DNA of 64,000 bases, from contig CAMVPC010000019.1 of NCBI GenBank assembly GCA_947169265.1, positions 1 through 64,000 on the forward strand, given 5' to 3'. The notes under the pieces were generated by a model, which saw only the letters and a list, made by a program, of their open reading frames with translations, was not told the DNA's origin and searched no databases. Source of the DNA: an uncultured Prevotellaceae bacterium. GTDB taxonomy: Bacteria; Bacteroidota; Bacteroidia; Bacteroidales; Muribaculaceae. Made by a program: the position numbers and the translations under genes. This document shows, piece after piece, positions 35,403-46,000 of the stretch (positions are counted from its first letter, which is position 1; every line of letters starts with the position of its first letter).

Positions 35403-35922
35403 TACTTAAAGTGATATTTTTTGCAAATTTACGACTTAATTTCATTTCGCCCGACGATTTCCACCAAATTTCTGCGTCGGCGCGCCATTCTCGCACCCCT
35501 CATGCGCCTTCTGCCCTATTATTCTTTTACCCGATTGGGCGAAATGACCACACCGGCCGCCGAGACGCCAAACTTCTTCAACACGCTTTTTTTGCGCGCC
35601 CGCGACAACATATTTTTGTTAAAATCACCATCCCTACACCCTCTCAGAAACACCGCACGCGCCCAATGAACATGGGCTTTTTAACATTTTAAGTTAATTC
35701 GACGGCAGCCGCCAAGGCAATCGTTTTCGTGACCATTACGCAATCCTTTGCATCTCAACCCGTTACACAAAATTAATTAGGCCACAAACTTGCACAGGTC
35801 ATTTTTTTGCCTTACCTTTGCCGCGCAATTTTGAAGAAAGGCCGAAAATCGGCCACGCGCGACACCCTCGATGAAGTGGTTTCATCGCTGTCACGCGGCA
35901 TGTGGAACGAACTATCGTTAAT

Positions 35923-36408
35923 ATGAAGAAATTATCGCTTATCGTCGTGGCTTTGCTGGCCGTGTTCTTGATTTTCGCCTCGGCCACCGGCACGACACCC
36001 GCCACCGGACGCGTGGGGTATGTGGCACCCAACCTGAGCTTTGAGAGCGAAGGACGGCAACTCTCGTTGCAACAATTCAAGGGACAATGCGTCGTGTTGA
36101 CCTTGTGGTCGACCGTTGAACCCATTTCCCGACTCCGCAACAAGCAATACGCCACCCGGTGCGACGAGCACGAAGCCATCACCCACATCTCCATCAACCT
36201 GGACCGCAGCGAGGCAGTATGGCACGCCACGCTCAAAGCCGATGGCGTCTCCCCCACCCTGCAAGCCCACTGCGACGTTGAGGCCCGCAAAAAACTCGAG
36301 GGTCCGTGGCACCTCGACGAATCGCTCGACAGCTATCTCATCGGGCCCGACGGCATCATCATCGCCGTCAACCCCACCGCCGAGCAACTGGCAGCCGTCG
36401 AGGGCTGA
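35923..36408 (+). CDS. Secreted thioredoxin-like (TlpA/redoxin-type) protein lacking CxxC
   Basis: Signal-like N-terminus; VGYVAPNLSFESEGRQLSLQQFKGQCVVLTLWSTVEPISRLRNKQYA; terminal YLIGPDGIIIAVNPTAEQL. Confidence 0.7.
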   Translation: MKKLSLIVVALLAVFLIFASATGTTPATGRVGYVAPNLSFESEGRQLSLQQFKGQCVVLTLWSTVEPISRLRNKQYATRCDEHEAITHISINLDRSEAVWHATLKADGVSPTLQAHCDVEARKKLEGPWHLDESLDSYLIGPDGIIIAVNPTAEQLAAVEG

Positions 36409-36491
36409 GCGACGCGGCACCTTGCAAGGAACCATAACCATTCAGCCTGCCCCCCTCTGATGGGGCCAAATATCGCTAAAGACTACGCACA

Positions 36492-36522
36492 CAGGGGTTT
36501 CGCGCCAACGTGAACCCCCTGC
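36492..36522. repeat. Degenerate copy of the 11.5-kb GC-rich intergenic repeat
   Basis: caggggtttcgcgccaacgtgaaccccctgc resembles caggggtttcgcgctgtcacgctgcacccctgc at 11663. Confidence 0.6.
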
Positions 36523-36663
36523 TTGTTTTTGTTGCCTCTGATTGCGCCTCAACACAAACTCCCTTGCGTCGCCACATAAAACTTGCGAGTCGCTATAGGG
36601 TTCGTCGGTGGCTACGCCCCGAGTGGACTTTTACCACAGATGCATAACATGCCGTCATACAGC

Positions 36664-36690
36664 AAAAACGGGGCGATTCTCATCGTCCCG
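36664..36690 (-). terminator. Terminator downstream of tRNA-Arg
   Basis: Minus strand cgggacgat-gaga-atcgccccg-ttttt. Confidence 0.85.
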
Positions 36691-36695
36691 TCCTG

Positions 36696-36769
36696 TGACT
36701 CATGCAGGATTCAAACCTGCAACCTCTTGATCCGTAGTCAAGTGCTCTATTCAGTTGAGCTAATGAGCC
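36696..36769 (-). tRNA. tRNA-Arg(ACG)
   Basis: Minus strand GGCTCAT...CTTGA-CTACGGA-TCAAG...GGTTTGAATCC...ATGAGTCA. Acceptor stem pairs (one G-T), anticodon ACG, no encoded CCA. TAACTTTGC promoter at 36791-36799 (minus). Confidence 0.95.
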
Positions 36770-36893
36770 ATATCCTTTGGTTTTGCGACTGCAAAGTTAG
36801 GCATTATTGCCGACGTGGCAAAATTTTTTCGCGCTTTTTTTTGAAAAATTTTTCTCTAAATTTCTAATACGCTGAAACACAACACCTGCCAAT

Positions 36894-37100
36894 TTAGGCA
36901 ATCACGTATGTTACGACGGCCCACACGGCAAAAATCGCCAGGGCGATGAGCGTGGGCACCAACACCGGCTTGTAGTTCACTATATAATAGGTGGGACGTG
37001 GGGCGTTGGCCTTTTCGGGTTTCTCGGTGGCAATAGCCATCTTGTGCTCATCGAGCGGCTCCATGGGCTGCTCCACTTCGTTGTATAAATTCGCTTTCAT
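36894..37100 (-). CDS. Small single-TM protein (68 aa)
   Basis: MKANLYNEVEQPMEPLDEHKMAIATEKPEKANAPRPTYYIVNYKPVLVPTLIALAIFAVWAVVTYVIA; promoter immediately upstream. Confidence 0.75.
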   Translation of the reverse strand: MKANLYNEVEQPMEPLDEHKMAIATEKPEKANAPRPTYYIVNYKPVLVPTLIALAIFAVWAVVTYVIA

Positions 37101-37122
37101 TGTCGTTCGTTTTTAATTTGCC

Positions 37123-37174
37123 GCAAAGTTACGCCATTTTCCCGAAACCACAAAATTTCGCGCCCCTCGATTTC
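37123..37174 (-). repeat. 52-bp dispersed repeat, copy 1, containing a TAACTTTGC promoter (minus)
   Basis: gcaaagttacgccattttcccgaaaccacaaaatttcgcgcccctcgatttc, identical to 39954-40005. Confidence 0.95.
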
Positions 37175-37195
37175 TGCCATCACGCCGCTGGAAGC

Positions 37196-38308
37196 TCAAT
37201 TCTCCTTTTCAAGAAAGTATTTCACTCGGCGCAAAGGCACGCCAAAATTAAAACTTTGCGAGCCATCCACACTGGCGAAATTGACCGCCACCAATTCGCC
37301 ATATTTGTTCACCACAGGGCTGCCGCTTGAGCCTTGAAGAATGGGAATAGTGTACATCACACGCTCACCGTCGGGTTCTTGCGACACGTTGCCCGTGGTG
37401 AGCTGCGCCTTGATACCTTCTTTCGTAGCCGCGAGTTGCACACCATGGTTATAGCCGATGAGCACAAGTTGGTCATTGAGTTGCAGCGTTTCACGCTCTT
37501 TCAGGCCCGGGCCGAACCAATTACCATCGTCCTTGGGTGGAGAGAAGACAAATGCCTTAGCGGGCGTGGTTTTATCCTTGAGACGAATAAGCGCCAAATC
37601 CACATCGGCCTCCTGCGATGTCCGCACCACCACGCACGACTTGAAATCTTCAGGCTTCGACACGTATGTGTCGTGATAGGCAATGCTGATTTCGGAGTGC
37701 GTCTCAATAACAAGGCGGTTCACATCAATTCTCTTCAACTCATTAAGATACTCCTCGGCTTCATCAAATTTTTGTGACAATTCCCGTTGGCGGCGACGAA
37801 GCTCGTCATTCTCAGGCGATTCCTTTATATCCAATCGTTCGAAAAGGTAATTCCATTCATAGGAAACATTGTCATCGATGCGTTTTTGCAATTCCTGGTA
37901 TTCTTCGGCCATACTGGCCTTCTCAAATTCAGTAACATATTGCAAGCTTGCTATCAGATTTTTCACGCATTTCTCCACATCCTCTTTTTTAATATACGGA
38001 TCCACCACGTGACGGTTGGTGAGCAACGTACCGTTATCGTCCACAAAAAAAGCCGTGCCGAATCCCACCGACTTGGTCAGTTCGTCGAGCTCAAAGGCTA
38101 TTGCTTTCCAGTTCCCGTCCTCGTCCATGCCACTGAAATAAATCACCGACCCGTCGGGCAAGGTGGCGGTGTAATAGTACTGGTTAAGGACCAAAACCAC
38201 CCCCGAAGCCTGCGTCTTGTAAATCTCACTTGGCGTCTTCTCTTTTAGGCACGACGTGGACGCCAAGGCCAACGCCGCCAGTACGGATATCAATGCGATG
38301 CGTTTCAT
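37196..38308 (-). CDS. Trypsin-like serine protease lipoprotein with coiled-coil insertion
   Basis: Lipobox LASTSCLKE; triad-like GFGTAFFVDDNGTLLTNRHVV, DVDLALIRL, LQGSSGSPVVNKYGELVAV; charged coiled-coil segment between His and Asp motifs. Confidence 0.85.
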   Translation of the reverse strand: MKRIALISVLAALALASTSCLKEKTPSEIYKTQASGVVLVLNQYYYTATLPDGSVIYFSGMDEDGNWKAIAFELDELTKSVGFGTAFFVDDNGTLLTNRHVVDPYIKKEDVEKCVKNLIASLQYVTEFEKASMAEEYQELQKRIDDNVSYEWNYLFERLDIKESPENDELRRRQRELSQKFDEAEEYLNELKRIDVNRLVIETHSEISIAYHDTYVSKPEDFKSCVVVRTSQEADVDLALIRLKDKTTPAKAFVFSPPKDDGNWFGPGLKERETLQLNDQLVLIGYNHGVQLAATKEGIKAQLTTGNVSQEPDGERVMYTIPILQGSSGSPVVNKYGELVAVNFASVDGSQSFNFGVPLRRVKYFLEKEN

Positions 38309-39531
38309 TGCTGTTCGTTTTCAGCCGTTTTACTGTTGCTTATCTTCTCCTTTAGTTCCTGCTCCTTTCTCTCATATTCCACCCCCCACTTGTCGCACCA
38401 TTTTTTTCTCGCTCGCTCTTCTATCCTATATTCGACAATAACGACTGAGAATATAGAAATTACTATTGGCACGTTCACCAATACCATTGCCGCAAGAGCC
38501 CAACCCCAGGCAGTATCAATCATTTCAGCAAGCCAAGAAGAAAGCCATGAAATGAGAAGTGCTACGAACAAATACATAAGAACGCCCAGCACCCATCGGA
38601 ATTGATAGAAATTTTTTCGCGACTTTTCTTTTTCTACATACTCAGCTTCCCGGATCATTTTCTCAAATTTCAGATATTCAAGCTGAGCCTCAGATGTATA
38701 TTTTCCTTTTTCTCGAAGCATTGAATAATATTCTTCCGTAGCACGTTTTTTGATTTCTTTCTCATTATGATCAATGTAAGTTTGACCAAACCCAATCACC
38801 AACCAATATATACCCATGACCAGTGATGAAGCCAACACAAACATAGAAACCGAAGGCTCTGGAATCTTCTGCCCAAATATGACCTCAGACATAGTCTCTA
38901 AAGAATCCTCGTGCGTAAAAATGAAAAAAATAAATAATATTAAATTAGCCACGGAGTAGAGAAACCATTCAAGAGTCACTTTGTTGAAGAATCGACGCGA
39001 ATCATCTGCCAAGAATGCATTTACAACATATTCTCCCTCCGTTATTTCTCCTCTATTTGCATACAAAGAACTTGCCAAAATCGCGGGGGCATTTGATATT
39101 AGGACCTCTTTTCGGGTTTCCCCTTTGATGATACTTTTCCAAATATTTTGGGCATCTATCAGCACGACATCATTGTTGCGGTAATGTTCTATTAACAGTT
39201 TCCCATCTCGCAACATTCGATAAACATACTCTTTGGTGATTCCATCCTTATTTGTGACAAGCATGTGACTGGAATCATTGAAAAACCAAGTCTCATCATC
39301 TTTATCTTCACGTAACAAACATATAGTCTTGCCCACAAGGCGACGGGGTGACTTAATTTTAAGATTGACAAAACGCACAAAAATCACTAAAATAAGTAGC
39401 AGGGCAAAAAATAAAGCCGCACTATTGGAGGGGAAAACTTCCTGAGGAGTATCGCTGCAGCTTGTCATTGTGAAAGCAAGAAGAATCGCCACGGAAAAGA
39501 CGACTGGTTTTGAGAAAAATAGATGTTTCAT
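38305..39531 (-). CDS. Multi-TM membrane protein of unknown function
   Basis: Lipobox-like N-terminus (AFTMTSCSD), several TMs; ATGA overlap with the downstream protease. TAACTTTG promoter (minus) near 39572. Confidence 0.8.
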   Translation of the reverse strand: MKHLFFSKPVVFSVAILLAFTMTSCSDTPQEVFPSNSAALFFALLLILVIFVRFVNLKIKSPRRLVGKTICLLREDKDDETWFFNDSSHMLVTNKDGITKEYVYRMLRDGKLLIEHYRNNDVVLIDAQNIWKSIIKGETRKEVLISNAPAILASSLYANRGEITEGEYVVNAFLADDSRRFFNKVTLEWFLYSVANLILFIFFIFTHEDSLETMSEVIFGQKIPEPSVSMFVLASSLVMGIYWLVIGFGQTYIDHNEKEIKKRATEEYYSMLREKGKYTSEAQLEYLKFEKMIREAEYVEKEKSRKNFYQFRWVLGVLMYLFVALLISWLSSWLAEMIDTAWGWALAAMVLVNVPIVISIFSVVIVEYRIEERARKKWCDKWGVEYERKEQELKEKISNSKTAENEQQ

Positions 39532-39785
39532 TGTTGTGATTGGAGTGATGGTTCTTGATATATGCTGTGACAAAGTTATGTTGCCGAACTATGGTTTGTT
39601 GAAAACTGCAAGGTTGTTTTTTTCAGTGCGAAGGTTGATTGGGTTGCTGCCGTGTGTCTCCTGGCTTGGCTGCGTTGATGGTGGTACAAAAAGAAAGCGT
39701 GGAGACAATTCTGTTTATCTCCCACGAGGTATCGCCAAACACCCAATCGAATAATAAACAGTCCATCCCACGCCATGCCGATATA

Positions 39786-39938
39786 TCAGCCCCCACAAGT
39801 GGGGTGGATATTGGCACGCATGAGCGTTTTGCAACTGCTTATCCCTTTCGATTTTGAAAATTTTGGCGATTTTCGTTGGGAAGGATAAAGCAAAAACGCT
39901 TTCGCTAATATGTCTTCGGGAAGGAAACGCCGCTGCAT
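39786..39938 (-). CDS. Possible 50-aa ORF directly downstream of the second 52-bp promoter repeat
   Basis: MQRRFLPEDILAKAFLLYPSQRKSPKFSKSKGISSCKTLMRANIHPTCGG*; ATG 16 nt after TAACTTTGC. Confidence 0.25.
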   Translation of the reverse strand: MQRRFLPEDILAKAFLLYPSQRKSPKFSKSKGISSCKTLMRANIHPTCGG

Positions 39939-39953
39939 TATTCCCGAGTTGAT

Positions 39954-40005
39954 GCAAAGTTACGCCATTTTCCCGAAACCACAAAATTTCGCGCCCCTCG
40001 ATTTC
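39954..40005 (-). repeat. 52-bp dispersed repeat, copy 2, containing a TAACTTTGC promoter (minus)
   Basis: Identical over 52 bp to 37123-37174. Confidence 0.95.
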
Positions 40006-40137
40006 GGCTATCTTTGGTGGCTGGCAAGAAATTCTACCCAACGCCTCGTGGCTGGGCATTGTCGGCCATCGACAAAATATCGGCGCTCATTGAGAATGAG
40101 GCCGACATTCGGGTGATGGGAAGAGACTTGTTTCTGC

Positions 40138-40587
40138 TCAGTTTTCGATAGCCGACAAGGCGGTCGCGTTCATGAAGTTGGGCCGGATGGGGACCATCGG
40201 GGGAATGTCCGGCAAAAAATTCGGGGCCGGCGTTGGGAGGTCGGCAAGGCTGATTTTGGGGTAATCGTGATGAAAAGAAGCCAACATATAAGCGTGTACC
40301 TGATGCCGGGGCAATTTCACCTTGCCCAAGTTGTGAATAGAGCGGATGATGTCGGCCGACAAATGTCGCGGTGTCGCGTGCGACGGAACGTAACGGGGTG
40401 GAGGCATCGCGTGACTACGGCGAGTGTTTTCACGCCGAGCCGAATGGGCCGCATTGCGGGCCGCTGTCGCCGCATAGGCATAGCCGGATCTTTTCACCCT
40501 CGCGCCCGGCGCGGCCGCGGCTTGTACTGTAAACAAAGATGCGATTGTCACCAAGAGACAAGTAAGAGTTAAACCAAAGTGTTTCAT
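40138..40587 (-). CDS. Small secreted protein of unknown function
   Basis: Signal peptide MKHFGLTLTCLLVTIASLFTVQAAAA followed by a basic, Pro-rich sequence. Confidence 0.6.
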   Translation of the reverse strand: MKHFGLTLTCLLVTIASLFTVQAAAAPGARVKRSGYAYAATAARNAAHSARRENTRRSHAMPPPRYVPSHATPRHLSADIIRSIHNLGKVKLPRHQVHAYMLASFHHDYPKISLADLPTPAPNFLPDIPPMVPIRPNFMNATALSAIEN

Positions 40588-40850
40588 ATTTTAATATTTT
40601 AAAGTGAATAATTGAAGTTAACCGAACCGACGAGCGGCTCCACCTTTATATATACTGTCATGTCAAAAGTTACACCGCAATGTCGAGAAAAAATAATAGG
40701 GTGAGCGTCGTGCTACCCGATAAGGCGAGTGGACCGAAGGAGTGATTTTCAACAAAAAATGGTGGCAAAATGGGCGTCGGTGTTGTGTGTTTTATATCTT
40801 TTGTTTAATTTTGCAGGATTGACTATAACCCCATTATACTATTAATGTAA

Positions 40851-41627
40851 ATGAACAAAATTGTAAGTAAAGAATTCTTTAGCGAGAATGTGGCCAAGCT
40901 GGTAGTGGAAGCTCCGCTCATCGCGCGCGCCAGGCGTGCGGGCCATTTCGTGATTGTTCGCTGTGGCGAAAAAGGCGAGCGCATTCCGCTCACCATCGCC
41001 GATGCCGACCTTGTCGCCGGTACCATCACGCTGGTAGTGCAAGGCGTGGGCGAGAGCACGCGCAAAATCAATGCCCTCATGCCGGGCGAGTGTCTAACCG
41101 ATGTGGTGGGTCCTCTGGGCCAGGCCACGCGCATTGAGCGCTACGGCACCGTGCTGTGCTGCGGCGGCGGTGTGGGTGTAGCCCCATTGCTGCCCATCAT
41201 TCGCGCCATGAAAGAGGCGGGCAACCGCGTAGTGAGCGTGCTTGCCGGTCGTTCCAAAGACCTGATTATCCTCGAGGACGAGGTGCGCGCCAGCAGCGAT
41301 GACGTCATCATCATGACCGACGACGGTTCCTACGGACAAAAGGGCCTTGTCACCGCCGGCGTGGAAGAGGTCATCAAGCGGGAGAAAGTCGACAAGGTGG
41401 TCACCATCGGCCCAGCCATCATGATGAAGTTCGTGAGTCTGCTCACCAAGAAATATGAAATTCCCACTGAGGCCTCGCTCAACGCCATCATGGTCGATGG
41501 AACAGGCATGTGCGGCGCCTGCCGCGTGTCGGTGGGTGGCAAGACGCGCTTTGTGTGTGTCGAGGGTCCCGAATTTGATGCCCACGAGATTGATTTTGAC
41601 GAATTACTCATGCGATTAAAAGGATAA
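40851..41627 (+). CDS. Ferredoxin-NADP reductase-like subunit (NfnA/PyrK-type FAD/Fe-S)
   Basis: ADADLVAGTITLVVQGVGESTRKI, CCGGGVGVAPLLPIIRAMKEAG, C-terminal Cys cluster GTGMCGACRVSVGGKTRFVCVEGPEFD. Confidence 0.9.
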   Translation: MNKIVSKEFFSENVAKLVVEAPLIARARRAGHFVIVRCGEKGERIPLTIADADLVAGTITLVVQGVGESTRKINALMPGECLTDVVGPLGQATRIERYGTVLCCGGGVGVAPLLPIIRAMKEAGNRVVSVLAGRSKDLIILEDEVRASSDDVIIMTDDGSYGQKGLVTAGVEEVIKREKVDKVVTIGPAIMMKFVSLLTKKYEIPTEASLNAIMVDGTGMCGACRVSVGGKTRFVCVEGPEFDAHEIDFDELLMRLKG

Positions 41628-41629
41628 AA

Positions 41630-43096
41630 TTGACAATGAACGACAATAACAACGACCGCAATGCGGCCTGGCGCGAAGAGTTGCGCAAAAGTATGACGGC
41701 GCGTGAGCGCAATGCGATTGAGCGTGTGGAAATGCCGCAGCTCGACCCCGCTTACCGCATCACTTGTAACGAGGAAGTGAACCAGGGCATCAGCGCCGAG
41801 CAGGCACAACGCGAGGCACAACGTTGCCTCGACTGCCCCAACCCGCAATGCGTCACGGGCTGTCCCGTGGGCATTGACATTCCGGGATTCATCAAGAACA
41901 TCGAGCGTGGCGAGTTTGGCAAGGCTGCCGCCACCATCAAGCGCACCAGTTCGCTGCCCGCCGTGTGCGGCCGCGTGTGCCCGCAAGAGAAGCAATGCGA
42001 AAGCCGCTGCATCCGCCTCAAGATGAAACAACCCGCCGTGGCCATCGGCTACCTCGAGCGTTTTGCTGCCGACTGGCAACTGGCCAATGGCAGTGACGAA
42101 GCCGCGCCGGCCATCGAGTCGAATGGTATCAAGGTGGCCGTAGTGGGCAGTGGCCCCAGCGGCCTGTCGTTTGCCGGCGACATGGCTCGTCGCGGTTTCG
42201 ACGTGACAGTGTTCGAAGCGCTGCACGAGATAGGCGGCGTGCTCAAGTACGGCATCCCCGAGTTCCGTCTGCCCAACAGCATCGTCGACCACGAGATCGA
42301 CGGCCTGCGCAAGATGGGCGTGAAGTTTGTTAAAAACGTGCTCATCGGGCGCACCCTCACCTACGATGACCTACACGAACAGGGCTTCAAGGGCGTGTTT
42401 GTGGGCAGCGGCGCCGGTTTCCCCCGCTTCATGAACATTGCCGGCGAGAACCTCAACGGCGTGCTCTCGAGCAACGAATACCTCACGCGCATCAACCTGA
42501 TGAGCGCAGGGCGCGGTGGCGACACGCCGGCCCCGCACGCCAAGACCATCGCGGTGATTGGCGGCGGCAACACGGCCATGGACTCAACGCGCACCGCGCT
42601 ACGCATGGGCGCCGAGCGCGTTATACTCGTGTACCGCCGCAGTGAGGACGAAATGCCGGCCCGCCGCGAGGAGATAGGGCACGCACGCGAAGAGGGCGTG
42701 GAGTTCATGACGCTCCACAACCCCATTGAATATCTGGGCGACGAGAAGGGCCACGTGCGCGCCATGCGCGTGCAACGCATGGAGCTCGGCGAGCCCGATG
42801 CCAGCGGACGCCGCTCGCCGGTTCCCGTCGAGGGCGCCATCGAGGAAATCCCCGTCGACCTGGTCATCGTTGCTGTGGGCGTGCAGCCCAACCAACTCGT
42901 TCCGCGTTCCATCAAAGGCCTGGAGGTGAGTCGTCGCAACACGATTGTGGTCAACGAGGAGACCATGCAATCAAGTGTCGACGACCTCTATGCAGGCGGC
43001 GACATCGTGCGCGGCGGCGCCACGGTGATTCTCGCCATGGGTGACGGACGACGTGCCGCCGAAAATATGGCCAAGCAACTTCTTGACAAAAATTGA
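41630..43096 (+). CDS. GltD/NfnB-like NADPH-dependent glutamate synthase small-chain homolog
   Basis: CLDCPNPQCVTGCPVGIDIPGFI, VAVVGSGPSGLSFAGDMARRG, VIGGGNTAMDSTRTALRMGAE, DLYAGGDIVRGGATVILAMGDGR. Confidence 0.93.
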   Translation: MTMNDNNNDRNAAWREELRKSMTARERNAIERVEMPQLDPAYRITCNEEVNQGISAEQAQREAQRCLDCPNPQCVTGCPVGIDIPGFIKNIERGEFGKAAATIKRTSSLPAVCGRVCPQEKQCESRCIRLKMKQPAVAIGYLERFAADWQLANGSDEAAPAIESNGIKVAVVGSGPSGLSFAGDMARRGFDVTVFEALHEIGGVLKYGIPEFRLPNSIVDHEIDGLRKMGVKFVKNVLIGRTLTYDDLHEQGFKGVFVGSGAGFPRFMNIAGENLNGVLSSNEYLTRINLMSAGRGGDTPAPHAKTIAVIGGGNTAMDSTRTALRMGAERVILVYRRSEDEMPARREEIGHAREEGVEFMTLHNPIEYLGDEKGHVRAMRVQRMELGEPDASGRRSPVPVEGAIEEIPVDLVIVAVGVQPNQLVPRSIKGLEVSRRNTIVVNEETMQSSVDDLYAGGDIVRGGATVILAMGDGRRAAENMAKQLLDKN

Positions 43097-46000
43097 CAAA
43101 AGAGGGGGAAAATATTAGCTCCCATGAGCTACCGGAAGGGTCGACAACTGTCGGCCTGCCCGCAACGCCGATGGAAGAAACACCGGCGCCCCCTGCTGCC
43201 AAAAAGCGAAGGTGGCTGCGATACCTGTCGTGGACCGTGGCCACCTTATTATTACTTGTGGTGCTGCTCCCGTTCGCGCTCTACATTCCCTGGGTGCAAA
43301 ACGTGGCCAAGGACATCGCGTGCGACTATGTGAACCGCACCACGGGCCTCACTGTGAGCATCGACCGCATCCTCATCAAGTTCCCACTCGACGTGAGCGT
43401 CGACGGCCTCCTTGTGCTCGACGAGCGCAGTGACACCATGATACGTGCCGAGAATTTCACGGCCGGCATCGCATTCAGGCCCTTGCTCGACTGGCGCGTG
43501 GAAGTGGATGAGGCACGCCTCAAGAACGGATATTACCACCTCGTGAGCAACGACTCGTCGCTGTTGCTCACGGCCGACGTGGACGACTGCCGACTGAGCG
43601 GCACGCGCCTCGACCTTGACCACAATGTGGTGGATGTGCTCGACGGCGAACTCACCGGCGGGCGCGTGAAACTCGTGTACCAGCCATGGAAAGTGGTGCA
43701 TGAGCCCGACACCGCGGCAGCCAGCCCGTGGCGTATCACCGCGAAACGCCTCGCCCTGAACGACATCGACTACACCATGGCGATGCTCCCCACCATCGAC
43801 ACCCTGCAGGTGCACCTCGACAAAGCCACCCTTGAGGACGGCCTTGTCGACACCGGTACACGCGTGGTTGACGCGCGTTACCTGGCCATCGACAAAGTGG
43901 ACGCACGCTACACCTATCTTGACGAGGCCGGCGCCAGGGAATTTGACCGTCTCCACCCCGTGCCCCCCGACACCCTGCCGCGCGACACCGCCACCTGGAC
44001 CGTCACCGGCGACAGCCTGCGACTATCGGCCGGTCACGCCATCTATGCCGTGGCGGGCAAAACACCACCATCGCGCCCGGGCATGGACATGAACTACATC
44101 GAAGTGAGCGACGTGAACTTTGCCGTCGACGATTTTTACAATCGCGGCACGGCGGTCACCGTACCCGTGATGTCGCTCACGGCACGCGAGCGCGGCGGCT
44201 TCGCCATCACCGAGGCCAGCGGCACGGCACGTCTCGACAGCGAGGCCATCGACGTGCGGCAGTTCCGCCTCAAGAGCGCCGGCAGTGACATCTATCTCGA
44301 TGCCCATCTGCCCATGGCAACACTCGAAAACCCCGCCGACGGCGAAGTGCGGGTAACCACCAACTCGAGTATCTCGCTGCACGACGTGACGGCACTATTG
44401 CCATCGCTCGAACCCACGCTGCGCCACGTGCCGCAAGTGAGACCGCTCACCGTGAGCGGCGAGGTGAAAGGCAACACCCGCAGTGTGCGCCTGAACAACG
44501 TCAAGGCCGACCTGCCGCACAGTTTCACGGCCACGGCCACGGGTCACATCGACAATCCCACCGACTTCAACAGCATGGTGGGCCATGTGAATCTTGACGC
44601 CCGCATCGAGAACATCGATTTCGCCAAGCCCACACTCATGGACCAGGCCATGGGCAAGCAAGTGAACCTGCCGCCCATGACACTGCGCGCCGACGTGTCG
44701 CTCAACCGCGGCACAGTGAGCGGCGACGCCGATGTGCGCCTGCAGCGCGGCTCGCTCGTGGGACGCGGCTCGTTCAACGCCAACAGTGAGGGTTACGACA
44801 TCGACGCCACCGCCCACAATTTCCCCGTGCAGGCCATCCTTCCCACGCTGGGCGTGAAAGATGTTACTGCCCACGTGACTGCCAAGGGGAAAGGCTTTGA
44901 TTTTCTCGACGGCGGCACCGCCGTCGACGCCACAGTTGACGTGCAGAGCATCACATATAACGATGTTACCTATCGCAATATCGACTCACGCGTGAACCTC
45001 AAGGGCGGCGTGGTCGACGCTCGAGTGGCCTCGAGCGCGCCGGGCCGCGACTTCGCACTTAACGTGAACGGCACCATCGCCGGCGACCACTATGTACTCG
45101 ATGTGGATGGGCGCCTCAACGACCTTGACGTGCAAGCCCTCGGCTATTACGACGGCCCATGCCGCGGTAGCGCCAACGTGAAGATGCGCTGCGACCTTGA
45201 CATGCGTGCCAAAGACTACAGCGGCGAGGTACACGTGACCGACCTCGACTGGCGTCTCGACAATGAGACTATTTTCAGCGACATGGCCGACGTCACCTTT
45301 GAGGCCAACAAAAAACACGTGTCGCTCCTGTTCAACGACGAGGGCACCGAAATGAGTTTCCAGAGCGACTGCAACGTGGATGATTTCATGGATCTGATGA
45401 AAAAGACCGGCGACGAAGCCATGACGCAATACAAGAACCATGATTTGGACATCAACGCGCTCAAGGACAAACTGCCGCCATTCAACTTCTGGCTCAGGAT
45501 GGGACCTAACGGCATTGTGCCGCGATATCTGGGCAACTTCGATATCGACTTCCGCGATGTCAGCTGCGAAATCAGCAACGACTCCACCCTCTTCATGGAC
45601 GCGTGGGTACATTCTTTCAGTGTCGGGCAGACTGCCATCGACACCATCAACATCCACGCCAGCGAATGGAACAAATACCTCGCTTTCGACGCCCACATGG
45701 GCAACAGGCCCGGCACTTGGGACGAGTTCGCGCAGGTCGATATCAAAGGCGGCGCGCGAGGCTCAACCATCGACTTCCTGCTCGAGCAACGCAACATCAA
45801 GCGCGAAATGGGATACCGGTTGGGCGTGAACGCCACGCTTGAGGACAGCTTGGTCAACGCCCACTTCTTCCCCGCACAGCCCGTGATAGGCTACCGCGAC
45901 TGGACTTTGAACGAAGACAACTACGTGAAATTTAATTTCATCGAGAAGCAGCTGGGCGCCAACCTGGCGCTCAAGAGCGGAAAAAGCCTTGTTTCGCTGG

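Noticed and set aside
35410-35800. Small plus-strand ORFs (35384..35692, 35421..35669)
   Set aside because: Intergenic, no ribosome-binding site or domain signal; overlapping frames with low-complexity sequence.
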